A stretch of DNA of 64,000 bases, taken from assembly GCA_902523665.1 (NCBI GenBank), contig CABZAD010000001.1:1-64000 (forward strand). Direction: 5' to 3'. The translations under genes were made by a program, and so were the position numbers. Positions within the stretch are counted from its first letter, which is position 1; every line of letters begins with the position of its first letter. Of this stretch, positions 44,007 to 53,813 are shown in pieces. This DNA comes from an uncultured Bacteroidota bacterium. GTDB taxonomy: Bacteria; Bacteroidota; Bacteroidia; Flavobacteriales; Flavobacteriaceae. The notes beneath the pieces were generated by a model. It did no database searches and was not told where the DNA came from. It saw nothing but the letters and a program-made list of their open reading frames with translations.

Positions 44007-45458
44007 TTATAAGTCTCCGTATGAGTTCTTTCTTGGAAGATTTGATTTACCCATGAGATATTTGTCAATATGATAAGAAGCCTCTCTACCTTCAGAAATT
44101 GCCCAAACAATTAACGATTGTCCTCTTCGACAATCACCTGCAGTAAAAATATTATTTTTTTTGGTTTGATAATTGGAATTTGAAGATATATTTCCACTAT
44201 TGTCAATATCAATATTAAGAAGATTTGGAAGAACTTTTTCAGGACCAGTAAATCCTAAAGCTAAAATTACCATATCGCACTTCCAAGTTTTATTGGTATT
44301 AGGAATTTCTGTAAGTTTTCCTGATACTTTATCAACTTCAACATTAACAGTTTCTAATCCTATTAAGTTATTATTCTTATCTCCTTTAAATCTTTTTGTT
44401 AAAATACTCCATTCTCTACTAACACCCTCTTGATGAGATGAAGTTGTCTTGAGGGTGAATGGCCAATATGGCCATGGATTAGATGAATCTCTATTCTTAC
44501 CTGGTTTATGTGATAATTCAAAATTTACAACACTACTTGCACCATGTCTGTTGCATGTTCCAATACAATCAGAGCCAGTATCTCCTCCTCCTATAACAAT
44601 TATATTTTTATCTTTTGCATTATATCTATCTAGATGTGCATTTATTTGTTTGTCAACAAACTTATTATTATGAGTTAAAAAATGCATAGCTTGCTCTACT
44701 CCGTGTAAATCACTTCCCGGAATATCTAATAAACGTTTTTTAGTAGAACCAGTAGAGATTAGAACTGCATCAAATTTATCATGTAATTCTTCTATTGAAA
44801 TATCTTCACCAACATTAATATTACATTTAAAATAAACACCTTCTTCTTTCAAGATATTGACTCTTCTATCAATAATATTTTTCTCTAATTTAAAATCAGG
44901 TATACCGTATCTTAATAGTCCTCCAATTTTGTTATCTCTCTCAAAAACAGTAATATTATGTCCAGCTGAGTTTAATTGCTGAGAAGCAGCAAGACCAGCA
45001 GGTCCAGAACCAATAATAGCAATATTTTTACCTGTTCTAATTTTTGGCTTAACTGGCTTTATCCATCCATTTTTGAAACCTTCTTCTATAATATTTTTTT
45101 CAATCAATTCAATTGACACAGGGGGATCAATAATTCCTAGAACACAGGCTGCCTCACATGGAGCAGGACAAAGTCTTCCAGTAAATTCAGGAAAATTATT
45201 TGTTGAGTGAAGTACCTCGAGTGCATCTCTCCATTTTTTATTGTAAACTAAGTCATTGAAATCAGGAATCAAATTTCCAAGTGGGCACCCACTATGACAA
45301 AATGGTACTCCACAATCCATACATCTTGCTGATTGACTTTCTAATTCGGACTTTTTAATCTCTACTGTAAATTCATTGTAATTTTTTAGTCTTCTTCTTA
45401 TTGGAAGATACTTTTCATCAATTCTATCAAACTCTTTAAAACCTTTAACTTTTCCCAT
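44007..45458 (-). CDS. gltD: Glutamate synthase (NADPH) small subunit
   Basis: Feeds electrons from NADPH to the large subunit for glutamate formation from glutamine and 2-oxoglutarate. The 483 residues have the [4Fe-4S] cysteines in CMDCGVPFCHSGCPLGNLIP (about 42-61) and RLCPAPCEAACVLG, an FAD motif IIGSGPAGLAASQQL and a NADPH motif VIGGGDTGSDCIG. The C-terminal block AGDCRRGQSLIVWAISEGREA is present. It abuts gltB (1 nt), giving one operon, gltB-gltD. Confidence 0.96.
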   Translation of the reverse strand: MGKVKGFKEFDRIDEKYLPIRRRLKNYNEFTVEIKKSELESQSARCMDCGVPFCHSGCPLGNLIPDFNDLVYNKKWRDALEVLHSTNNFPEFTGRLCPAPCEAACVLGIIDPPVSIELIEKNIIEEGFKNGWIKPVKPKIRTGKNIAIIGSGPAGLAASQQLNSAGHNITVFERDNKIGGLLRYGIPDFKLEKNIIDRRVNILKEEGVYFKCNINVGEDISIEELHDKFDAVLISTGSTKKRLLDIPGSDLHGVEQAMHFLTHNNKFVDKQINAHLDRYNAKDKNIIVIGGGDTGSDCIGTCNRHGASSVVNFELSHKPGKNRDSSNPWPYWPFTLKTTSSHQEGVSREWSILTKRFKGDKNNNLIGLETVNVEVDKVSGKLTEIPNTNKTWKCDMVILALGFTGPEKVLPNLLNIDIDNSGNISSNSNYQTKKNNIFTAGDCRRGQSLIVWAISEGREASYHIDKYLMGKSNLPRKNSYGDL

Positions 45459-48400
45459 TTAATTGATAAGTTGATTAATTTTTTCTTCCTTTAACTTTTC
45501 CAGAGCAGCTTTATATTCAATAGGCATAATCTTTACAAAGTTTTTCTTTTTTGAATTCCACTTTGATATTATATTTTCAGCTACTTTACTAGCTGTATTT
45601 GAATAATGGTTTTTTAATAAGCTATATATTAAATCAGAGTCTTGGCTATCTATCTTTTCAAAGTTTATCATTTCCATATTGAAGTTTTTTTCAGAGAAAT
45701 TAGGTGTTTTTAGTATATATGCTATTCCTCCACTCATTCCAGCTCCAAAATTTCTACCTATTTCTCCTAATATTAAAACATTTCCTCCTGTCATATATTC
45801 ACAACCATGATCTCCAACTCCTTCAACAACTGCGTTAGCACCCGAGTTTCTTACACAGAATCGCTCACCAGCAATTCCATTGATGTAAGCCTCACCAGAA
45901 GTTGCTCCATATAAAGCAACATTACCTGTAATTATATTTTTATCAGACTCAAAAGTAGATTCTTCAGGTATTTTAATTGATAATGTTGCTCCTGACAGGC
46001 TCTTACCAAAATAGTCATTTGTATTTCCAATTACTGTCATTTTTAGACCTTTTACTGCAAATGCACCAAAACTTTGACCTGCAGAGCCTCTAAAATTGAT
46101 ATTAAGAGTATTTTTTGGAAGACCATTAATTCCGTGTAGGATAGAAATTTCATTACTTATTAGAGCACCCACAGATCTATCAGTATTCATAATCTTAAAT
46201 TCAAAAGAGGATTTTACTTTCTTATTAACTGATAGTTTTGCAGATTCTAATATTTCAAAATCTAGAACACTGTCAAGGTTATGATCCTGTTTTATTGTAT
46301 TTTTAATTGGAAAACCTTCTTGATTTAATGGTTTGTATAAAACCTTATCTAAATTTAAACCCTTTACTTTGTAATCCTCAAGGCCATCTTTAGGTTTTAA
46401 TTTTTGTGTTTGACCTATCATTTCATCCACAGTTCTGAATCCAAGATCTGCCATAATTTCTCGTAATTCTTGTGCAACGAAATACATGTAATTAATTACA
46501 TGTTCGGGTTTACCTTTAAAATTTTTCCTTAAGTCTGGATCTTGAGTTGCTATCCCTACAGGACATGTGTTCAAGTGACAGGCTCTCATCATGATACAGC
46601 CTGAAGCTACAAGAGGAGCTGTAGAAAAGCCAAACTCTTCTGCACCTAATAGACATGCTACAGCTACATCCTTACCTGTCTTGAGTTGACCATCACATTC
46701 AAGTACAACTCTACTTCTTAAATTATTTACAACTAGTGTTTGTTGTGCTTCAGCAATTCCAAGTTCCCATGGAAGGCCAGCATGTCTTAAAGATGTTAAT
46801 GGCGATGCTCCAGTTCCACCATCATAACCTGATATAAGAATAACATCAGCTTTTGCCTTAGCAACGCCCGCCGCAATAGTACCAACTCCAACTTCTGAAA
46901 CTAATTTTACATTAATCCTAGCCTTTCTGTTAGCATTTTTAAGATCAAAAATTAGTTGAGCTAGATCTTCAATTGAGTAGATATCATGATGAGGAGGGGG
47001 AGAAATTAATCCTACAAATGGGGTAGAATTTCGAACTTTTGCAATCAGAGGGTTAACCTTTGGTCCAGGTAATTGCCCTCCTTCACCAGGTTTCGCTCCC
47101 TGTGCCATTTTAATCTGTATTTCATTAGCATTTGAAAGATAGTATGAGCTTACACCAAATCTACCTGATGCAACTTGTTTTATGGCACTGTTCCTAAGAT
47201 CTCCATTTTTATCCTTTTTAAACCTATTACTATCCTCACCACCTTCTCCAGAATTACTTTTTCCTCCAATTCGATTCATAGCAATAGCTAGGTTCTCGTG
47301 AGCTTCTTTGCTTATGGACCCATAGGACATTGCGCCAGTTTTAAATCTCTTAACTATTTCGGTCCATGGCTCAACTTCTTCGATTGGGATAGGATTGTAA
47401 TCTACAAATTTTAAAAGACCACGAATTGTCATTAATTGTTCTTCTTGATCGTTTACCAACTGTGAAAACTCTTTGTAAGAAGAGTAGCTTTCCTGTCTAA
47501 CAGAATTTTGAAGTTTTGATATTGTAATAGGATTAAGCATATGACTTTCACCCTCTCTTCTCCATCTATAATCTCCGCCAGTTTTAATTGAGATAAAGTC
47601 TGAAGATGAATTAAAAGCATGCTTAATTCTTTGATTAATTTCTTTTTCAATAACGTAAAGACCAACTCCTTCAATTCTGGTTGGAGTATTTTTAAAATAT
47701 TTATTAATAAAATTGGTCTTTAATCCAAGTGCTTCAAATATTTGAGAACCTCTGTAGGAATTAAGAGTAGATATACCAATTTTATTCATGACTTTTAATA
47801 TGCCTTTAGCTGTAGCACTATTAAAGTTTGAGATAGCCTTTTCTTTTGAAATATCTTCTATAAATCCTAAATCATGATGATAATCAATAATCTCATTAAC
47901 TAAATATGGATTTATTGCACTTGCTCCAAAACCAAATAGCATCGAAAAATGATGAGGTTCTCTTGGCTCAGCAGATTCAATTATAATCCCAAACTTTGAT
48001 CTTTTCTTCTTTTTAATCATTGTTTGATGTACAAAAGAGCAAGCAAGCAATATTGGTATAGGGGACATTTTCTTAGATACATTTCTGTCACTAAGTATTA
48101 TTATATTAGTTCCATCATCAACAAACCCTTCTACTTTGCTAACTATATTATCAAGAGCCTCCTCAATGCCATTATGTCCCGACTTAGATTTGTAAAGACA
48201 ACTAATTGATTTAGATTTGAAATTCTTGTGCTCAATGTATTTAATTTTGTATAAATCTTCATTAGATATTATAGGATTATTAATGTTAAGATTAATACAA
48301 TGTTCCTGAGTGACCTCAAAAATATTGTGATTATTTCCAATAGACAAACTTGTATCAGTTATGATTTCTTCTCGAATTCCATCAAGTGGTGGATTTGTCA

Positions 48401-49964
48401 CTTGAGCAAAGAGTTGTTTAAAGTAATTGTAAAGTAGTTGAGGCTTTTTTGATAAAACAGCTAAAGGAGTATCTATACCCATAGAACCAATAGATTCCTT
48501 GCCAGAGATACTCATAGGAATTATAATCTTCTTAAAATCTTCCTTGGTATATCCAAATATTTTTAATCTTGTTTCAAACTTAATTTTTTCATTAGGTGCT
48601 CTATTTCCTGTGTAAGGGACATCTTTTAATTGCAATATGTTATTCTTAACCCACTTCCTGTAAGGTTTTTTAGAAACTATTTGAGATTTTATTTCATCAT
48701 CATTAACTATTTTCCCTTTTTCCATATCGACCAGAAATATTTTTCCAGGCTCAAGTCTTCCATGTGATAATACATTCTTTGGTTCAATTTCTACAACACC
48801 TGTCTCTGAAGACATAACGACATATCCATCTTTTGTAACTGTGTATCTTGATGGTCTTAGACCATTTCTATCAAGAAGTGCGCCAATGTATTTTCCGTCT
48901 GTAAATGGAATTGATGCTGGCCCATCCCAAGGCTCCATGATACAGCTATTGTATTCATAGAATGCTTTTTTGTCATCATCCATTGAATTATGTTTTTCCC
49001 ATGCTTCAGGAACTAACATCATCATCACTTCGGGTAAAGATCTTCCTGTCATTAATAATAGTTCAACAACCATATCCATTGATGCAGAATCTGATTTATT
49101 TGGAACGATAATTGGGAGAATATTGGACATCTCTTCCTCAGAAATATTTTTTGACATAAACAATTCCTCCCTAGACCTCATCCTACTTGTATTACCCTTG
49201 AAAGTATTTATTTCTCCATTATGACACATATATCTAAATGGTTGAGCAAGATCCCAAGTTGGAAAAGTATTTGTAGAAAATCTTTGATGAACAAGGGCAA
49301 GCTTTGTAACTAGTAGCGAGTCTTTAAGATCTACATAAAATCTTTCAATATCTTCTGGTACTAATAAACCTTTATATATAATTGTTTTTGTACTGAGACT
49401 TGAAAAATAAAAGTATTCTTTTTCAGATAACTCAGATGAGTAAATTAGGTTTTCTGCAATTTTTCTTGCTTTAAATAATTTAAGATTAAAAACAGACTCA
49501 TCTACTTCCTTATTCTTAGCACTTATAAATACCTGTTTTATTTCAGGCTGTGACTTGCTTGCAATCGAACCAACAACTTTAGAATCAACAGGAACATTTC
49601 TCCATCCTAAAATTTTCAAGTTTTGTCTATTAATTTCATTTTCAAAAACTTTAATACAGTGGTTTGATTGATTTGCATTTTTTGGTAAAAAAACCATACC
49701 AACAGCATAATCATTAGGTTGTGGAAGGGAAAAATCACATTTTTTGACAAAAAAACTGTGAGGAATCTCAATTAATATACCTGCTCCATCACCTGTTCTT
49801 CCATCAGAGCTGACAGCACCCCTATGCTCTAAGCATGAAAGTATATTGAGAGCTTTGCCTATAATGTTATTTGTTCTTTCACCATTTAGACTACATATAA
49901 ATCCAGCTCCACAGTTATCATGTTCAAATTCAGACAAATAAAGTCCTTGATCTTTTAATTTCAT
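45459..49964 (-). CDS. gltB: Glutamate synthase large subunit
   Basis: A 1501-residue enzyme with four domains. The N-terminal class II amidotransferase carries its catalytic cysteine at Cys18 (EHDNCGAGF), implying removal of a 17-residue propeptide. The central domain is at about 440-750. The FMN/2-oxoglutarate synthase domain is at about 800-1200, with GEGGEDSNRFK, KPGEGGQLPGPKV and SPPPHHDIYSIEDL and the 3Fe-4S cysteines CHLNTCPVGIAT with an upstream C. The C-terminal GXGXG beta-helix has GGIAYIL and GEAYINGIAGERF. The 160-bp upstream spacer contains imperfect inverted repeats. Confidence 0.97.
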   Translation of the reverse strand: MKLKDQGLYLSEFEHDNCGAGFICSLNGERTNNIIGKALNILSCLEHRGAVSSDGRTGDGAGILIEIPHSFFVKKCDFSLPQPNDYAVGMVFLPKNANQSNHCIKVFENEINRQNLKILGWRNVPVDSKVVGSIASKSQPEIKQVFISAKNKEVDESVFNLKLFKARKIAENLIYSSELSEKEYFYFSSLSTKTIIYKGLLVPEDIERFYVDLKDSLLVTKLALVHQRFSTNTFPTWDLAQPFRYMCHNGEINTFKGNTSRMRSREELFMSKNISEEEMSNILPIIVPNKSDSASMDMVVELLLMTGRSLPEVMMMLVPEAWEKHNSMDDDKKAFYEYNSCIMEPWDGPASIPFTDGKYIGALLDRNGLRPSRYTVTKDGYVVMSSETGVVEIEPKNVLSHGRLEPGKIFLVDMEKGKIVNDDEIKSQIVSKKPYRKWVKNNILQLKDVPYTGNRAPNEKIKFETRLKIFGYTKEDFKKIIIPMSISGKESIGSMGIDTPLAVLSKKPQLLYNYFKQLFAQVTNPPLDGIREEIITDTSLSIGNNHNIFEVTQEHCINLNINNPIISNEDLYKIKYIEHKNFKSKSISCLYKSKSGHNGIEEALDNIVSKVEGFVDDGTNIIILSDRNVSKKMSPIPILLACSFVHQTMIKKKKRSKFGIIIESAEPREPHHFSMLFGFGASAINPYLVNEIIDYHHDLGFIEDISKEKAISNFNSATAKGILKVMNKIGISTLNSYRGSQIFEALGLKTNFINKYFKNTPTRIEGVGLYVIEKEINQRIKHAFNSSSDFISIKTGGDYRWRREGESHMLNPITISKLQNSVRQESYSSYKEFSQLVNDQEEQLMTIRGLLKFVDYNPIPIEEVEPWTEIVKRFKTGAMSYGSISKEAHENLAIAMNRIGGKSNSGEGGEDSNRFKKDKNGDLRNSAIKQVASGRFGVSSYYLSNANEIQIKMAQGAKPGEGGQLPGPKVNPLIAKVRNSTPFVGLISPPPHHDIYSIEDLAQLIFDLKNANRKARINVKLVSEVGVGTIAAGVAKAKADVILISGYDGGTGASPLTSLRHAGLPWELGIAEAQQTLVVNNLRSRVVLECDGQLKTGKDVAVACLLGAEEFGFSTAPLVASGCIMMRACHLNTCPVGIATQDPDLRKNFKGKPEHVINYMYFVAQELREIMADLGFRTVDEMIGQTQKLKPKDGLEDYKVKGLNLDKVLYKPLNQEGFPIKNTIKQDHNLDSVLDFEILESAKLSVNKKVKSSFEFKIMNTDRSVGALISNEISILHGINGLPKNTLNINFRGSAGQSFGAFAVKGLKMTVIGNTNDYFGKSLSGATLSIKIPEESTFESDKNIITGNVALYGATSGEAYINGIAGERFCVRNSGANAVVEGVGDHGCEYMTGGNVLILGEIGRNFGAGMSGGIAYILKTPNFSEKNFNMEMINFEKIDSQDSDLIYSLLKNHYSNTASKVAENIISKWNSKKKNFVKIMPIEYKAALEKLKEEKINQLIN

Positions 49965-50124
49965 AGGTAACTAACAAAATTATAATTATGATTTTGAGAT
50001 GAAAATCATAAACATGTAAATCAAATATGTAAAAATTTTATTTACCATATTTACAAAAAAAGGTTAAAAAAAATATCATATTGATATTTTTCAGAAGATA
50101 AATTAAAAATATTTTTATGGAGAT

Positions 50125-53100
50125 TTAACTATTTATGGACCATTCATCAGTTAAGAGTAATCTTTCAGCCTGTTTAAATTTCATGGTCTTTATCTCACCA
50201 GTATGATTATTTTTAATATCTACTTTTTCATTTCTTCCAATCTTTGGAACTTCTCTTGTAATTGTCTCAACTTTCTGGTTTTGTTGACTTGCGCTTGCAC
50301 CAACTCTTCTTGCTCTTTCAGCTAATTGGTCACTATTAAGGCTCTCTTCTTTTGAAGTTTGATAATTATTATTGCTTGATAAGCTTTTTGAAGCATCTTT
50401 GATATTATTTTGATTATTTGGTAGATTAGATTTAAATAAAAATGATAATAATTCTTTGTTTAGTATATGAATCATTGATTTAAATAACTCATATGCTTCA
50501 AATTTATATATTAGCAATGGGTCTTTTTGCTCATGAACTGCTAACTGAACAGATTGTTTTAATTCATCCATTTTTCTTAAATGGTTTTTCCACTTCTCAT
50601 CAATTATAGCAAGAGAAATATTTTTTTCAAAATCATAAATTAGATTGTCTCCATTAGAATCAAATGCTTTTTTTAGATCAGTTACAATATTAATAACCTT
50701 TTTACCGTCAGTAAAAGGAACGACAATTCTCTTGTAAGAGTTTGCTTTATTTTCATAAACATTTTTAATTACAGGAAGTGCCAAGGCTCTATTTAATTCT
50801 TTTTTATTGATATAAAACTTGTTTAATTCTTTGTAAAGCGAGTCAATCAGATCTTCTTCGTTTGATTCAATGAATTCATTCTCATTAATTGGAGAAGTCA
50901 TTGAAAATGTTGTTATAAGTTCAAACTCAAAGTTTTTAAAATTGTTTGTAGCTCTATTATCTCTTACAATCTCTTCTATTGTATCAAACATTATATTCGA
51001 AATATCAATTTGAAGTCTATCTCCTTCAAGAGCATTTTTTCTTAAAGTGTAAATTATATTCCTTTGAGAATTCATTACATCATCATACTCAAGAAGCCTT
51101 TTTCTAATACCAAAGTTGTTCTCTTCGACTTTTTTCTGTGCTCTTTCAATTGATTTAGTAACCATCGGATGTTGAATATTTTCTCCATCTTTTAGTCCCA
51201 TTCTATCCATTATATTTGAAACTCTATCTTGACCAAATAATCTCATTAAATTGTCCTCAAAAGAAACATAAAATTGAGAACTACCAGGATCTCCTTGTCT
51301 TCCTGATCTACCTCTAAGCTGTCTATCTACTCTTCGTGAATCATGTCTTTCAGTTCCAATAATTGCAAGTCCACCTGCATTAATTACATCTTTACTTAGT
51401 TTAATATCAGTTCCTCTACCAGCCATATTCGTTGCAATTGTTACAACCCCAGGTTTTCCAGCTTCAGCAACTATGTCAGCTTCTTTTTTATGTAGTTTGG
51501 CGTTAAGAACATTGTGATTTACATTGGCCCTATTTAGCATTTTACTTAATAATTCTGAAATTTCAACAGAAGTAGTACCAATTAATACTGGTCTTTTATT
51601 GTATCTAAGATCAATAACCTCCTCAATTATCGCATTATATTTTTCTCTTTTAGATTTGTAAATTAAATCATCCTGATCTTTTCTAGCTACAGGTTTATTA
51701 GTTGGAATCTCAGTTACATCAAGCTTGTAAATTTCCCAGAATTCTCCTGCCTCTGTAACTGCAGTTCCAGTCATTCCAGAAAGTTTAGAATATAATCTAA
51801 AATAGTTTTGAAGTGTAATTGTAGCAAAAGTCTGAGTAGCTGCTTCAATTTTTACATTTTCTTTTGCTTCAATTGCCTGATGAAGTCCGTCTGAGTATCT
51901 TCTTCCATCCATTATTCTTCCAGTCTGCTCATCAACTATCATTACTTTGTTTTCTACAACAACATATTCCACATCTTTCTCAAACAAAGTAAAAGCCTTA
52001 AGTAATTGATTAATACTATGAATTCTCTCACTTTTTATATTGAAATCATTGTATATGTCATTCTTCTCATTAGCTTCATCTTCTGGAGATAAACCTTTAC
52101 TTTCTATTAAAGAAATTTCAGTTGAAATATTGGGCATTACAAAAAAGTCTTTATCATCAAGATCCTCAGAAAGTGTATTAATACCCTTATCTGTTAGTTC
52201 AATTTGATTGTTTTTTTCATCAATTGTAAAGAAAAGTTCCTCATCAATTTGATGCATTTCTCTGTTATTGTCCTGCATAAAAAAATTCTCAGTTTTTTGA
52301 AGTGTCTGTTTTACACCTTCTTCACTTAAAAATTTAATCAATGCTTTATTCTTTGGTAGTCCTCTAAAAACTCTATAAAGTAGAAAACCGCCTCTATCTT
52401 TATCTAAATCTCTAATAAGATCCTTTGCCTCAGATAGAATACTAGTTAAGTAAGTCCTCTGTAAAGAAACTAATCTTTGGATTTTGGGTTTTAGATTGTC
52501 AAACTCGTGTCTATCCCCGTCTTTAGTTGGACCAGAAATAATAAGTGGTGTTCTCGCATCATCAATAAGAACAGAGTCTACCTCATCAATTATAGCATAA
52601 TTATGCTTTCTTTGAACAACATCATCAAGTGAATGAGACATATTGTCTCTTAGATAATCAAAACCAAATTCATTGTTTGTTCCATAGGTAATATCAGCTT
52701 CGTAAGCTCTTTTCCTCTCTGGAGAATTTGGTTTATGATAATCAATACAATCAATCCTTAAGCCGTGAAATTCAAGTATGGGTCCCATCCATGCACTATC
52801 ACGTTTAGCAAGGTAATCATTTACAGTAACCAAATGAACTCCATCTCCAGTCAGAGCATTTAAGTAAATTGGTAATGTGGATACCAGTGTTTTACCCTCA
52901 CCAGTCTGCATCTCACCGATTTTTCCTTGATGAAGAACAATTCCTCCAATAAGTTGAACATCGTAGTGAATCATGTCCCAGACAACATTCTTACCTGCGG
53001 CATCCCAATTATTTTTCCAAATAGCTTTATCGTTCTCAATTTTAGCATAAGAATTTTTTGATGCAATTTCTTTATCAAAATCAAAGGCATTTACTTTAAT

Positions 53101-53484
53101 TTCTTCATTTTCAAAAAATCTCCTAGCAGTCTCCTTTACAACGGCGAATGCTTTTGGTAACAATTTGTCTAAAAGATCAGATTTTTGTTTAGTTAAATCA
53201 TTTTTTAAAGATTCAATCTGTATAAATATTTCTTCTTTTTCATTATTAGAAAGGTCATTTGAAAGTTGATCATTTAAATTAGAGATTGAGTTATTTAACT
53301 CTTTAGTTTCATCTGAAATCAGTTTTTTAAACTCGATAGTTTTATTTCTTAACTGATCATTAGAAATTGTGGAAATTTTATTAAAATAATTATTGATTTC
53401 ATCAACTAAAGGTGTAAGTTTTTTTAAATCCTTCCCAGATTTGTCACCAAGAAACACTTTTAGTACGGAGTTTAAAAATGACAT
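50125..53484 (-). CDS. secA: Preprotein translocase ATPase SecA
   Basis: The motor of Sec export, 1119 residues. Walker A is in GEMQTGEGKTLVS, DEAD-like box IIDEVDSVLIDDARTPLIIS, the C-half motif VTIATNMAGRGTDIKL and the QLRGRSGRQGDPGSSQFY block. An N-terminal coiled-coil-like insert (about 30-100) and a large insert at about 300-480 between the first ATPase half and preprotein-binding part explain the extra length compared with E. coli (901). The C-terminus lacks the CxCxnCH zinc tail. No SecB is visible. Confidence 0.96.
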   Translation of the reverse strand: MSFLNSVLKVFLGDKSGKDLKKLTPLVDEINNYFNKISTISNDQLRNKTIEFKKLISDETKELNNSISNLNDQLSNDLSNNEKEEIFIQIESLKNDLTKQKSDLLDKLLPKAFAVVKETARRFFENEEIKVNAFDFDKEIASKNSYAKIENDKAIWKNNWDAAGKNVVWDMIHYDVQLIGGIVLHQGKIGEMQTGEGKTLVSTLPIYLNALTGDGVHLVTVNDYLAKRDSAWMGPILEFHGLRIDCIDYHKPNSPERKRAYEADITYGTNNEFGFDYLRDNMSHSLDDVVQRKHNYAIIDEVDSVLIDDARTPLIISGPTKDGDRHEFDNLKPKIQRLVSLQRTYLTSILSEAKDLIRDLDKDRGGFLLYRVFRGLPKNKALIKFLSEEGVKQTLQKTENFFMQDNNREMHQIDEELFFTIDEKNNQIELTDKGINTLSEDLDDKDFFVMPNISTEISLIESKGLSPEDEANEKNDIYNDFNIKSERIHSINQLLKAFTLFEKDVEYVVVENKVMIVDEQTGRIMDGRRYSDGLHQAIEAKENVKIEAATQTFATITLQNYFRLYSKLSGMTGTAVTEAGEFWEIYKLDVTEIPTNKPVARKDQDDLIYKSKREKYNAIIEEVIDLRYNKRPVLIGTTSVEISELLSKMLNRANVNHNVLNAKLHKKEADIVAEAGKPGVVTIATNMAGRGTDIKLSKDVINAGGLAIIGTERHDSRRVDRQLRGRSGRQGDPGSSQFYVSFEDNLMRLFGQDRVSNIMDRMGLKDGENIQHPMVTKSIERAQKKVEENNFGIRKRLLEYDDVMNSQRNIIYTLRKNALEGDRLQIDISNIMFDTIEEIVRDNRATNNFKNFEFELITTFSMTSPINENEFIESNEEDLIDSLYKELNKFYINKKELNRALALPVIKNVYENKANSYKRIVVPFTDGKKVINIVTDLKKAFDSNGDNLIYDFEKNISLAIIDEKWKNHLRKMDELKQSVQLAVHEQKDPLLIYKFEAYELFKSMIHILNKELLSFLFKSNLPNNQNNIKDASKSLSSNNNYQTSKEESLNSDQLAERARRVGASASQQNQKVETITREVPKIGRNEKVDIKNNHTGEIKTMKFKQAERLLLTDEWSINS

Positions 53485-53539
53485 AATATCTTTTTTTCAA
53501 ATTTATTTAAAAATTACCAATAAATATTAATAAATGAGT

Positions 53540-53761
53540 TTAATACTCATCTTCATTCCAAAGGTAATCTTCTTCAGTAGGGTAGTCAGGCCAAATCTCT
53601 TCAATTGATTCATAAACGTCGCCCTCATCTTCAAGGGACTGAAGATTTTCAACTACTTCAAGAGGTGCTCCAGTTCTAATTGAAAAATCGATAAGTTCGT
53701 CCTTAGAGGCTGGCCAAGGAGCATCACTTAAATAAGAGGCTAATTCTAATGTCCAATACAT
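53540..53761 (-). CDS. DUF2795 domain-containing protein
   Basis: A small acidic protein, 73 residues from the start at 53761 (MYWTLELASYLSDAPWP); an upstream in-frame ATG at 53779 would add six residues. Family features are the N-terminal ELASYL, SKDELIDFSIRTGAPLEVVENLQSLED and the acidic end PDYPTEEDYLWNEDEY. The family is widespread in Bacteroidota as a conserved but unstudied protein. It is upstream of secA on the same strand. Confidence 0.85.
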   Translation of the reverse strand: MYWTLELASYLSDAPWPASKDELIDFSIRTGAPLEVVENLQSLEDEGDVYESIEEIWPDYPTEEDYLWNEDEY

Positions 53762-53813
53762 AAGACTTATTTTCTGCAAAAATATATTATATGTTCAGAA
53801 TACCAAAGAATTT

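Noticed and set aside
49988..50009. Inverted repeat ATGATTTT/AAAATCAT upstream of gltB as a nitrogen-control operator
   Set aside because: It is simple AT-rich sequence without a match to a known regulator site, and similar palindromes are expected by chance.
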